Assembly (NCBI GenBank): GCA_023441055.1
Contig: JAEZQY010000029.1
Span: 293,219-357,218, forward strand
Length of the DNA stretch: 64,000 nucleotides
Reading direction: 5' to 3'
Source: Bacillota bacterium
Lineage (GTDB): Bacteria > Bacillota > Bacilli > Paenibacillales > UBA4045
Below the pieces are notes generated by a model. It had not been told where the DNA came from, did no database searches, and saw nothing but the letters and a program-made list of their open reading frames with translations. Of the stretch, positions 8,135 through 15,393 are shown piece by piece. A program made the translations under genes and the position numbers. How positions within the stretch are numbered: the first letter of the stretch is position 1; every line of letters begins with the position of its first letter.

Positions 8135-10095
8135 TCGAATAACCCCTCTTCCTTATGCATGTCATTAATAACAGCCAGCAGCTGTTCTTCCGCTTGCTCC
8201 AATGTGCCTTCAATCTGGACCGCTGCATTCGTTAGATGACCACCGCCGCCCAGACGCTCCATAATTAATTGTACATTAATTTCACCCATCGATCTCGCGC
8301 TGATTCCAATTAGCCCATCTGGTCGTTCCGCGATCACGAAGGATGCAGCGATTCCGGTCATGCTCAGCAGCGTATCGGCTGCCTGCGCTACGATCAGCGG
8401 TGTATGCTTCTGTCCAGGCTCGCTGGTCGCAATCGCGATATGCTCATACAGGATGCGCGCGTGCTTAATCATATCCGCCTTCTTCAGATACTCATCGAGA
8501 TCCTCCTTGAGCAGACGCTGAATCATGGCCGAGTCTGCGCCATTGCGTCGCAAGAACGATGCTGCTTCGAACGTTCTCGCGCCTGTTCGTACCGCGAAGC
8601 TCTTCGTATCGACTACAATACCAGCCATAATCGCTGTCGCCTCGATCGGGTCCATAGCGATCCGATCATCATAATACTGCAGCAGCTCGGTAACCAACTC
8701 ACACGTTGAGGATGCATAGGGCTCCATGTAGACGAGCAGCGCATCGTTAATGAACTCCTCGCCGCGGCGATGGTGATCAATCACCACAACACGGTGACAT
8801 ACCTGTAGCAGCTTCGGCTCGGGGATCATCGAGCCCTTATGCGTATCCACCACGACCAGCAGCGTACGCGGATGAATCCGCTGAAGCGCCAGCTCGGGAT
8901 GAATGAACCAGCTCTCCTGCGCGGCATGCTCCTCTATCTCTTCCATTAGCCGCTGGATAGAGGGGTTAATTCCCTCCAGCACGATATGCCCTTCCTTGCC
9001 GGAGATCTTAACTGCCTTCATCACACCGATCGCGGCACCCAGCGCGTCCATATCGGGAATACGATGGCCAACGACAAGTACATTATCCGATTCCCGGATG
9101 AGGTCACGCAGCGCGTGCGAGATGACCCGCGCTCTAACCCTCGTTCGCTTCTCAACCGCGTTGGACTTACCGCCATAGAAGCTGATCTTACCGCCAGCCT
9201 TCACCGCGACCTGATCACCGCCACGGCCCAGCGCGATGTCTAAGCTTGATTGCGCGAGCGCGCCGAGCTCGATCAGATCGTTGCTGCCTGCCGCAATACC
9301 CATACTTAGTGTAATTGGCAGCTTGTGATCGAGCGTATGCTCACGCGTCTCATCCAGAATCTCGAACCGGGATTGCTCCAGCTGCTTCAGAACCAATTGC
9401 TTCGTGATGAACAGATACCGATCAGATGCGGTTCGGCGCAGATACAGATGATGCTTGCTGGCCCATTCCGAGATTTCGGATGTCACCTTGCCGAGCATAA
9501 TAGCCCGCGCGTGATCATCCAGCCCCTGAGTCGCCTCATCGAGATTATCCAGCATAATGATACCGAGCACGGGCTTCTCTTCTTCATGAGTGCGATGTAG
9601 ATTCGTATACGCCGTGTTGTCAATAAAGTAGAGGAGCCGTTCCTCCGCCTTCACCAGCACTTGGAAGTGACGCTTGCCGACGGTCAGTTCAACCTGGCCT
9701 TCCTTCTCCTTCGACAGCTTGAGCCCAGGGAACATCTCCGTGATGCTCTCACCAACGAGCGACTCCCGATCCACCAGTTTGGCAACATAAGCATTATGCC
9801 ATTCAATGATCTTATCCTCACTGAATAAGAGGATACCGATCGGCATTTCCGTGATCACTTCGTGGCTCGCCCGCTTCACGCGATGTGAGATCGTATTCAC
9901 ATACTCCCGCATATCCTTGCGGAATGCCCGTTCCGCGCGCAATGTCCAGTAGATGCTGGCCGCCAGCAGCAGCATCGCGCATAACCCCAGCCGCCAATCG
10001 AATACGGCTAATACGATGACTAGCAGCAGCGACAGGCTATTCGCCCAGATCATGGGCCAGCCATGCCATCTATTCATTAATTGTTCAGGTCGCAT
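8131..10095 (-). CDS. gdpP: Cyclic-di-AMP phosphodiesterase GdpP
   Basis: Membrane enzyme that hydrolyses the second messenger c-di-AMP, affecting potassium and wall homeostasis. The 654 residues contain two TM segments (about 13-50), a PAS domain (about 75-150), a degenerate GGDEF domain (about 170-300) and a DHH/DHHA1 phosphodiesterase domain. Metal motifs are GHRIPDMDALG and VIDHHRR, and GGGGHLTNAA is the DHHA1 glycine-rich site. Length matches B. subtilis GdpP (YybT). It overlaps rplI by 4 bases and lies 44 bases after the DUF2232 gene, the usual order. All catalytic residues I can recognise are present. Confidence 0.96.
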   Translation of the reverse strand: MRPEQLMNRWHGWPMIWANSLSLLLVIVLAVFDWRLGLCAMLLLAASIYWTLRAERAFRKDMREYVNTISHRVKRASHEVITEMPIGILLFSEDKIIEWHNAYVAKLVDRESLVGESITEMFPGLKLSKEKEGQVELTVGKRHFQVLVKAEERLLYFIDNTAYTNLHRTHEEEKPVLGIIMLDNLDEATQGLDDHARAIMLGKVTSEISEWASKHHLYLRRTASDRYLFITKQLVLKQLEQSRFEILDETREHTLDHKLPITLSMGIAAGSNDLIELGALAQSSLDIALGRGGDQVAVKAGGKISFYGGKSNAVEKRTRVRARVISHALRDLIRESDNVLVVGHRIPDMDALGAAIGVMKAVKISGKEGHIVLEGINPSIQRLMEEIEEHAAQESWFIHPELALQRIHPRTLLVVVDTHKGSMIPEPKLLQVCHRVVVIDHHRRGEEFINDALLVYMEPYASSTCELVTELLQYYDDRIAMDPIEATAIMAGIVVDTKSFAVRTGARTFEAASFLRRNGADSAMIQRLLKEDLDEYLKKADMIKHARILYEHIAIATSEPGQKHTPLIVAQAADTLLSMTGIAASFVIAERPDGLIGISARSMGEINVQLIMERLGGGGHLTNAAVQIEGTLEQAEEQLLAVINDMHKEEGLFE

Positions 10096-10139
10096 CCATA
10101 CACCTTCTATTCATCCATCTGTCGCCTGCAATCAGACGA

Positions 10140-11048
10140 TTAACCATCCTTCTGAGTGAGCTTGCTGCGCACCGGGAAGGCCATATCCGCGACACCGATC
10201 CAGGAGATCAGCTGCGGGATGAACGGCAGCAGCACAATGCCGGCTATCGGCAGCGCTCGGTTCCAGCCCTTGTGGTCCGCAATGAAGTACAGCAATCCGA
10301 TCCCTTGCAGCGCGATTGCATAAGTGAGCAGCGGCACCGCATTAAGCAAGATCACATTGACAACAGAATCCATCTCGAAGACGAAGAAGAACTCCAGCAA
10401 TAAGAGCACGAGATAGATATAGATGATAGACTTGGGCAGCTTCCATTCCTTCATCGGCTTCAGCTTCGGGATATTCACCTGATATCGGGCCAGCAGCTTG
10501 CGGCTAATCCAATGCGCCAATACCGTCGTATACACCGAATAGATGATAATCATCAACGGCGCCATCAGCGTGATCATATAGATCGCCCTATCTATATTCT
10601 CCGCGCTGACCATCGCAGACAGCCAGACCATCACAGCCTCGTTGTCCTTCAGCGTGTCAGCCATGAATGTATTGAGATTGAATCGGAAGATCGACAGGAT
10701 CAGCAGCAGCCCTAGTATAATAGCAATGAACGCCACAATCCCTGCTATAATCGCTTGTCCCGTATTCTGATCCCGGCGATAATAAATCGCCATCGCTCCT
10801 GCAGGCACGAGATAGAAGATCGTGAGCAAGGACAGGAACGTCCCAAGTCCGGGCAGGAACAGCGCTAAGGCTATCACAATAACTCCGATAACGATGAGCG
10901 CCTTGACGCGGTCAGCGATGACCAGCATAACGACCAGCGGCACCATCATAATATGCAAGGTAATCAGGCTGAGCGGCGTTAATAGCGATAACAGCATAGC
11001 CACATAGATCCCGCCCCAGATGAGAGGCAGTCGTAACGTTGATCCCAA
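10140..11048 (-). CDS. yybS: DUF2232 (YybS-like) polytopic membrane protein
   Basis: A hydrophobic protein with about seven to eight predicted TM segments and no catalytic motif I recognise. Family members lie upstream of gdpP in many Bacillales; their function is not established to my knowledge. I place the start at a TTG at 11048 (302 residues, MGSTLRLPLIWGG...), because it has GGGGTGA seven bases upstream and because a good extended -10 promoter (TGGTATAAT) lies at 11083-11088. A longer open frame to an ATG at 11129 would run through that promoter, so I reject it. Confidence 0.8.
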   Translation of the reverse strand: MGSTLRLPLIWGGIYVAMLLSLLTPLSLITLHIMMVPLVVMLVIADRVKALIVIGVIVIALALFLPGLGTFLSLLTIFYLVPAGAMAIYYRRDQNTGQAIIAGIVAFIAIILGLLLILSIFRFNLNTFMADTLKDNEAVMVWLSAMVSAENIDRAIYMITLMAPLMIIIYSVYTTVLAHWISRKLLARYQVNIPKLKPMKEWKLPKSIIYIYLVLLLLEFFFVFEMDSVVNVILLNAVPLLTYAIALQGIGLLYFIADHKGWNRALPIAGIVLLPFIPQLISWIGVADMAFPVRSKLTQKDG

Positions 11049-11082
11049 TACATGTTCACCCCAAATATAGCGTATGACATTA

Positions 11083-11091
11083 ATTATACCA
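11083..11091 (-). promoter_or_regulatory. Extended -10 promoter for yybS-gdpP-rplI-dnaB
   Basis: TGGTATAAT on the - strand is a perfect extended -10 for the housekeeping sigma factor, about 35 bases before the TTG start. No clear -35 hexamer is visible, as often happens with extended -10 promoters. Confidence 0.5.
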
Positions 11092-11139
11092 CAAACGGGA
11101 TTTTCGAGTATGTCGTTCTGAGTGATCATGATTCGTGTG

Positions 11140-11188
11140 AAAATAAAGAAAAGTGAAGGGTGCTCGACAATAATCGAACACCCTCCAC
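11140..11188 (-). terminator. Rho-independent terminator after the CNNM gene
   Basis: A 15-bp arm pair with few mismatches (11153-11167 with 11174-11188, built on GGGTG-TTCGA/TCGA-CACCC) is followed on the - strand by TTTTCTTTATTTT. Confidence 0.85.
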
Positions 11189-11204
11189 CTTAGAGCTGAC
11201 TTAA

Positions 11205-12533
11205 TCAGGATACAATATCCAGATGCTGCTCCTGCAACCCCTCAGATCGCTTGATAATCAATCTTGATATCCGCATATGATCAACTTCGTCTACAATCAA
11301 TTCATAAGGGCCGTAGATCACCCTCTGATTGCGCTGCGGCGGCATCTCCACTTGTGCGTATACCCAGCCGCCGATCGTATCGAAGTCCTCTGTAGTAATT
11401 GTTGTTTCAAAATACACATTAAACTCATCTATTAGTAATAATCCGTCTACGGAGTGCGTCCATTCATCATGCTGCACAATCGCCGGCAGCTCCTCATCGA
11501 ACTCATCCTGAATCTCGCCGACGATCTCCTCCAGGATATCCTCGACCGTTACAATCCCTGAGGTTCCCCCGTATTCATCAATCAGCAGCACCATGGCCGT
11601 ATGCTTCTTCTGCATCTGCTTCAGCAGCATGCTAATCGGAATCGACTCCGGCACAGTCATTAGCGGACGCGTAATGGTCCGAATGTCGGTTAAGCCCTCG
11701 CCTGCCTTCATCATATCCTTGATATGCACGAACCCGATAATATTGTCCTTGTCGGGATCACATACTGGGAATCGGGTATGCAGCTCGCTTAGCACGAGCT
11801 CCCGCTGCTCCGCATAAGGCTGGTTGGCATATAGACAGATCATCTCAGTTCTGGGAATCATAATCTCACGCGCGTTCGTCTCCGAGAATTCGAAGATATT
11901 GTCCATCATGGCCATCTCGGACTGATCCAGAAAGCCGCTCTTATGGCTCTCTTGCATGATCACCCGAATCTCCTCATCGGTGTGCACCGGTTCATGATCA
12001 GACTCCGGCTCCACGCCGACACGGCGCAGGATCCAGTTCGATAGACCGTTGAGACACCAGATGAACGGATACATGATCCTGTAGAAGATCACCATCGGAA
12101 TGGCTGACAACAGCGTCAGCGTCTCCGCATGCCGGATCGCATACGTCTTGGGCACCTGCTCGCCCAATGTGATATGGAACGTTGTTATAATCGAGAACGC
12201 AATAATGAAGGAAATCGTATGAATGGCGAATTCAGGTAGAATGCTGATAAGCAACGGCTTCAATAATGCCGCCACTGCAGGCTCTCCCATCCAGCCCAGC
12301 GCCAGCGAAGCCAGTGTAATGCCCAGCTGACACGCGGATAGATAAGCATTCAAGTTCTGCAGAATCTTCTGAGCGAATCTCGCCCGCAGATTCCCTTCTG
12401 CTGCCCATGCATCAATCCGACTTACACGCGCCTTGACATACGCGAATTCCGCCGCAACGAAGAAGCCGTTCAGAAACACTAGCACCAGCACACATAATAA
12501 ATATAAAGCGATAAGTAACGGGTCACCGTCCAA
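11205..12533 (-). CDS. CNNM/CBS-domain membrane protein (CorC/HlyC family, YhdP/YrkA-like)
   Basis: The 442-residue protein has an N-terminal CNNM (DUF21) domain with about four TM segments (about 1-190, including FLNGFFVAAEFAYVKAR and GEQVPKTYAIR), a pair of CBS domains (about 205-335, REIMIPRTEM and EYGGTSGIVTVEDILEEIVG) and a C-terminal CorC/HlyC domain (about 350-430). Family members are linked to magnesium export or resistance; haemolysin is an old name. The frame has an in-frame stop just upstream and its only start is TTG at 12533, with a modest AGGGA site. A much better ribosome site (AAGGAGGTG) lies about 40 bases upstream, separated by a hairpin. It is flanked by terminators, so it is transcribed alone. 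Confidence 0.9.
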   Translation of the reverse strand: MDGDPLLIALYLLCVLVLVFLNGFFVAAEFAYVKARVSRIDAWAAEGNLRARFAQKILQNLNAYLSACQLGITLASLALGWMGEPAVAALLKPLLISILPEFAIHTISFIIAFSIITTFHITLGEQVPKTYAIRHAETLTLLSAIPMVIFYRIMYPFIWCLNGLSNWILRRVGVEPESDHEPVHTDEEIRVIMQESHKSGFLDQSEMAMMDNIFEFSETNAREIMIPRTEMICLYANQPYAEQRELVLSELHTRFPVCDPDKDNIIGFVHIKDMMKAGEGLTDIRTITRPLMTVPESIPISMLLKQMQKKHTAMVLLIDEYGGTSGIVTVEDILEEIVGEIQDEFDEELPAIVQHDEWTHSVDGLLLIDEFNVYFETTITTEDFDTIGGWVYAQVEMPPQRNQRVIYGPYELIVDEVDHMRISRLIIKRSEGLQEQHLDIVS

Positions 12534-12539
12534 ATCGTC

Positions 12540-12582
12540 CCTGTCCCGCTCCTATTAGCGGGAAACAGGTTTACACCTCCTT
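12540..12582 (-). promoter_or_regulatory. Leader hairpin and detached strong Shine-Dalgarno before the CNNM gene
   Basis: CCTGT-CCCGC (12540-12549) pairs with GCGGG-AA-ACAGG (12558-12569), placing a stable hairpin immediately upstream of the TTG start. On the 5' side of the hairpin lies AAGGAGGTG (about 12574-12582), which has no usable start codon at normal spacing in the CNNM frame. Such an arrangement could gate translation. I could not match it to the M-box or the yybP-ykoY riboswitch. Confidence 0.4.
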
Positions 12583-12696
12583 GGATTGTTAAGAATTTTA
12601 TGAGTGAAGCAATAATAGGATTATATCATATGTTATGTGTAAACGCTTGCCAACTATTCGACCTTTTCGCGGAGCCGGGCAGCTGGAGTAAGAGAT

Positions 12697-12727
12697 AACC
12701 CCTCGCAACGGAAGCGTCGCAAGGGGT
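12697..12727. terminator. Hairpin downstream of the half-size FAD gene
   Basis: ACCCCT-GCAACG and CGTCGC-AGGGGT form a long stem with a 4-base loop. On the + strand it is followed by a T-rich stretch (CTTGTTTATTTTA); on the - strand the tail is only TATCTCTT, so it is a weaker terminator for the gene ending at 12738. The remaining 12583-12696 shows no gene. Confidence 0.5.
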
Positions 12728-12737
12728 CTTGTTTATT

Positions 12738-13304
12738 TTACGCCTTAAGAATGTCGTGATCTACGTATCTAGCGCCATTCAATTCGCTAATCACGTTAAT
12801 AGCTACCTTAGCGCCATCGCCAGCGGTAATGATCGTATGCACGCTCACACCAGCAGCCGTTCCCGCAGCCCAGATCCCCGCTACGCTCGTCTTGCCCTCA
12901 GCATCGGCATCGATAACCGTCTTAATGCGCGGCTCCGTGCCATCCTTCAGATTCAGGCCAATCTGGCCAGCCAGCTCTGTAGATATGCCAGTCGCGATAA
13001 TGACATGGGCTGCCTCATAGCTAGCGCCGCTCTCCGTCGTAACGGTGAACCCCTTATCGCCCTTGGTCACGCCACTCACTTTGTCCGATATAACCTGAGC
13101 GCCGAACTTGGCCGCTTGCTTCTTGCCAACCTCAATCAGATCTGGTCCCGCAATCGCATCGACCCCGTAATGATTCTCGATCCATGCTTTCTTCGTCATA
13201 CTGGAATCACTGTCAATCAGCACAGTGGATTTCCCCGCCTTAGCGGCGAATAGGGCCGCACTCGCTCCCGCCGGTCCTGCTCCAACAATCAAGATGTCAC
13301 TCAT
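12738..13304 (-). CDS. Half-size FAD-dependent oxidoreductase (thioredoxin-reductase-like)
   Basis: The 188-residue protein carries only the FAD module of the thioredoxin reductase fold. The dinucleotide motif GAGPAGASAA is at about residues 8-17, an ATG segment at about 105, and a C-terminal GIWAAGT...TAAGDGA-like segment (GIWAAGTAAGVSVHTIITAGDG). The central NADPH domain and the redox CxxC of true thioredoxin reductases are missing: there is no cysteine in the sequence I read. It may be a flavoprotein using another electron donor, or a binding or scavenging protein. The ATG at 13304 is preferred to 13310 because AAGGAG is 9 bases from it. It stands alone between CNNM and rpsR. Confidence 0.75.
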   Translation of the reverse strand: MSDILIVGAGPAGASAALFAAKAGKSTVLIDSDSSMTKKAWIENHYGVDAIAGPDLIEVGKKQAAKFGAQVISDKVSGVTKGDKGFTVTTESGASYEAAHVIIATGISTELAGQIGLNLKDGTEPRIKTVIDADAEGKTSVAGIWAAGTAAGVSVHTIITAGDGAKVAINVISELNGARYVDHDILKA

Positions 13305-13496
13305 CGTCATTCGCTCCTTCAGAAACTTATTAATCTTTTATATTTACTATGTTTAGTATAGCGCAACAGCATGTAGATATCCAGCCCTGGTTCATGCGGC
13401 TTTTCCGCTTCGGCGGACCAGATAAAAGGCTCTTCCGTTCTCCAAGTTTGTGTAGCAAGCTACTTCTTAAGCTAGGGTGTTTCCGTTTAGCGTCGA

Positions 13497-13531
13497 TATA
13501 TAAAAAGGCAGTCTGGATTCACCAGACTGCC
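13497..13531 (-). terminator. Rho-independent terminator of the rpsF-ssb-rpsR operon
   Basis: GGCAGTCTGG (13507-13516) pairs perfectly with CCAGACTGCC (13522-13531), and the - strand continues into TTTTTA. The gap 13311-13496 otherwise shows nothing I can support. Confidence 0.9.
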
Positions 13532-13539
13532 GTGGTTTC

Positions 13540-13887
13540 TTACTCAGTTGTGTAAGGCAAGAGTGCAATTTGACGTGAACGCTTGATCGCAGTCGTCAGC
13601 ATGCGTTGGTACTTTGCGCTAGTTCCTGTCACACGACGTGGCAGAATCTTGCCGCGCTCGCTAATGAACTTCTTCAGCGTCTCGATGTCTTTATAATCAA
13701 TGTGCTTGATCTTGTTCACAGTGAAGTAACATACCTTACGGCGCTTGTTGCGTCCGCCCTTGCGTCCACCGCCTCCGAATCTACGCTCGCCGCGATCTTC
13801 TCCGCCTTCGCGGTTGTATGGGCGTCTTGGAGCGCCTGTGGAAGCTTGTTGTGGAGCTGGTGCTGGAGCTGTTTGTTGTTCGCTCAT
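13540..13887 (-). CDS. rpsR: 30S ribosomal protein S18
   Basis: Binds S6 and 16S rRNA in the platform of the small subunit. The conserved core is RRKVCYFTVNKIKHIDYKD through LLPYTTE (about residues 48-115). The 115-residue length exceeds the usual 75-90 because of an N-terminal extension rich in Ala, Pro, Gln, then Arg and Gly (APAPAPQQ and RRFGGGGRKGGR). The ATG at 13887 has GGAAGG upstream and no internal start fits as well, so the extension appears real. It is the last gene of rpsF-ssb-rpsR. Confidence 0.96.
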   Translation of the reverse strand: MSEQQTAPAPAPQQASTGAPRRPYNREGGEDRGERRFGGGGRKGGRNKRRKVCYFTVNKIKHIDYKDIETLKKFISERGKILPRRVTGTSAKYQRMLTTAIKRSRQIALLPYTTE

Positions 13888-13907
13888 CGTTTATCCTTCC
13901 TTTCATC

Positions 13908-14372
13908 TTAGAATGGCAGATCATCATCAGAGATATCGATTGGTTTACCGTCATCTTGGAATGGGTCGTTATTGTTGCTGCCGCCGCGATAGCCGCCTTG
14001 GCTGCCGCTTGCTCTGCTCTGCGATCCGCCGCCCTCTTCGCGGTTAGCGGAATTCGCGGATTCGAGGAACCGTACATTGTCCGCCACGACTTCCGTGACA
14101 TAGACTTTGCGGCCTTCATTATTGTCGTAGTTGCGCGTTTGCATGCGTCCCTCGACCGCGGTCAGACGGCCCTTGCGCAGATAGTTCGCGCAGGTCTCAG
14201 CCAGCTGTCTCCAGGTTACGATATTAATGAAATCGGCCTCGCGCTCTCCGCCTTGACTAGTGAATGGACGATCGACAGCCAGTGTGAACTGGGTGACCGC
14301 AACACCAGATGGCGTATAGCGAAGCTCAGGATCTCTCGTTAATCTTCCGATCAGAATGACACGATTTAACAA
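13908..14372 (-). CDS. ssb: Single-stranded DNA-binding protein
   Basis: Coats single-stranded DNA at the fork and recruits repair and replication proteins. The 154 residues have the OB fold (about 1-105: MLNRVILIGRLTRDPELR, FINIVTWRQLAE), a flexible Gly/Ser/Asn linker (about 108-140) and the acidic interaction tail DDDLPF, the recognised SSB-Ct motif. It lies between rpsF and rpsR as in B. subtilis and shares their transcript. Confidence 0.97.
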   Translation of the reverse strand: MLNRVILIGRLTRDPELRYTPSGVAVTQFTLAVDRPFTSQGGEREADFINIVTWRQLAETCANYLRKGRLTAVEGRMQTRNYDNNEGRKVYVTEVVADNVRFLESANSANREEGGGSQSRASGSQGGYRGGSNNNDPFQDDGKPIDISDDDLPF

Positions 14373-14423
14373 TATTACCCCTCCTGGAAGTGGACTTTAA
14401 CTTGACTGCTGTAGTCGATTCGA

Positions 14424-14708
14424 TTAAGCCACGTCTTTAACGATCAGATGACGAATGATTTCGTCAGAGATCTTAAGAACGCGATCGAGTTCCGACACAA
14501 CTTCTGCCGGAGCGTTAAAGTTAACCAGGACGTAGAATCCGTCACGGTGCTTCTCGATCTCATACGCTAGACGACGCTTGTTCGGCCCGTCTTGCTTCAC
14601 GATTTCTCCACCATTACTCACGATGTTCAGGAACTTCTCGACAGTAGCGTCGACAACTTCTTGTTCAATGTCCGTGCGAATGATAAACATTAATTCGTAT
14701 TTGCGCAT
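14424..14708 (-). CDS. rpsF: 30S ribosomal protein S6
   Basis: Partner of S18 in the small subunit platform. The 94-residue sequence opens MRKYELMFIIRTDIEQE and includes GPNKRRLAYEIEKHRDGFYVL, both typical. Length is normal. The AAGGAGGTG site lies just upstream of the ATG at 14708. It is the first gene of rpsF-ssb-rpsR; the leader contains a structured element and a well-formed promoter. Confidence 0.97.
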   Translation of the reverse strand: MRKYELMFIIRTDIEQEVVDATVEKFLNIVSNGGEIVKQDGPNKRRLAYEIEKHRDGFYVLVNFNAPAEVVSELDRVLKISDEIIRHLIVKDVA

Positions 14709-14733
14709 GAATAGTTCACCTCCTTATGGTCTT

Positions 14734-14785
14734 GGCGGCCCCCCATGAGTTATAGACTGTCTCTGCAGACAATCGGGGAGCAAGG
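14734..14785 (-). promoter_or_regulatory. Candidate S6:S18-binding leader of the rpsF operon
   Basis: On the - strand GCTCCCC (14781-14775) can pair with GGGGGGC (14744-14738), enclosing an inner hairpin TGTCT-GCAG-AGACA, with CCG directly after the outer stem. Autoregulatory leaders bound by the S6:S18 complex in bacteria carry a CCG element next to such a stem. The match to that motif is by eye only. Confidence 0.4.
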
Positions 14786-14849
14786 AGCCAGGTTGCGCGG
14801 GCATGGGTCAGCCTATCTGCATAGTCTATACGCAAACTCGCACCTAAAT

Positions 14850-14878
14850 ACTATATCAGAACGGACCGTCCAATACAA
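14850..14878 (-). promoter_or_regulatory. Sigma-A-type promoter of rpsF-ssb-rpsR
   Basis: On the - strand TTGTAT (14878-14873), a 17-base spacer and TATAGT (14855-14850) preceded by TGA form an extended -10 promoter about 140 bases before rpsF, leaving a leader long enough to hold the structured element. Confidence 0.5.
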
Positions 14879-14972
14879 GCAAGAATCGATGCCCAGAGGG
14901 AGTCAGCATCATTTGGAACACATTTTTTTCCGCGGTCTGTGCAATCTAAGGACGATACAGGAGGTGAATTAC

Positions 14973-15149
14973 ATGGGTGAATGGAGCGAATTCGAGCCCG
15001 GTCATCGCGCGCCGAATGCGGGGCGTTATCGCGAGGTTGGCGAGAAGGATCGGATTATGGGTATTAATGACCCGCAGATTATCGAGCTTGAGAAGGGAGA
15101 GCGGTTCCCGAAGACCACGAACAAGAACCGCAAGTGGGTCAGAATGTAG
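14973..15149 (+). CDS. yjzC: YjzC-like small protein
   Basis: A 58-residue protein, MGEWSEFEPGHRAPNAGRY..., ending KTTNKNRKWVRM. It resembles B. subtilis YjzC in the N-terminal FxPGxxAPNxGxY pattern and the KFPxTTNxNRxW C-terminus. Function is not established to my knowledge. The ATG at 14973 follows CAGGAGGTG, a strong site; a longer frame to 14745 has no support and overlaps the rpsF leader and promoter. It is one of the few + strand genes left of the origin. Confidence 0.8.
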   Translation: MGEWSEFEPGHRAPNAGRYREVGEKDRIMGINDPQIIELEKGERFPKTTNKNRKWVRM

Positions 15150-15153
15150 ACGC

Positions 15154-15220
15154 AACACAACAGCCGACACCTCGGCAGACTGTGTTTGAAACAATGGATC
15201 GTCAGGAGCACTGGCGATCC
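15154..15220 (+). terminator. Tandem hairpins after yjzC
   Basis: AACACA/TGTGTT with inner CCGA/TCGG (15154-15186), and GGATCGTCAG/CTGGCGATCC (15196-15220, 5-base loop) lie one after the other downstream of yjzC. Neither has a long T-run, so termination strength is uncertain. Confidence 0.35.
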
Positions 15221-15230
15221 ACTTGTAGCT

Positions 15231-15380
15231 CACTTACCTCTCATCGCACCCTGTAGCATCACTTTCCGGCGTGCACGCACCACTTACCTCTCATCGCACC
15301 CTGTAGCATCACATTCCGGCGCTGCACGCACCACTTACCTCATCATGCACCCTGCAGCATCACTTTCCGGCGCTGCAGAT
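15231..15380. repeat. Three tandem ~50-bp direct repeats
   Basis: Units begin at 15231, 15281 and 15332 (periods 50 and 51). Each starts CACTTACCTC and contains CACCCTG(T/C)AGCATCAC and TTCCGGCG. Units 1 and 2 differ at very few positions; unit 3 has a small rearrangement after CTTACCTC. They fill the space between the convergent ends of yjzC and the dehydratase gene and contain no convincing reading frame. Confidence 0.85.
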
Positions 15381-15393
15381 GCTCCGCTCGGGT

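Noticed and set aside
12638..12651. cre-like sequence TGTAAACGCTTGCC
   Set aside because: It differs from the consensus at two positions and lies about 100 bases upstream of a CNNM gene with no link to carbon control.
12533..12700. M-box or yybP-ykoY riboswitch before the CNNM gene
   Set aside because: Neither consensus is visible; only a simple hairpin and a ribosome site are present.
13818..14342. 174-codon + strand open frame across rpsR and ssb
   Set aside because: Antisense to two ribosomal-operon genes; no ribosome site or family resemblance.
14745..14972. N-terminal extension of yjzC
   Set aside because: The extra 76 codons overlap the rpsF leader and promoter, have no ribosome site and no YjzC similarity; the ATG at 14973 has a strong site.
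15231..15380. CRISPR array
   Set aside because: The repeats are directly adjacent with no unique spacers and there are no cas genes in the window.
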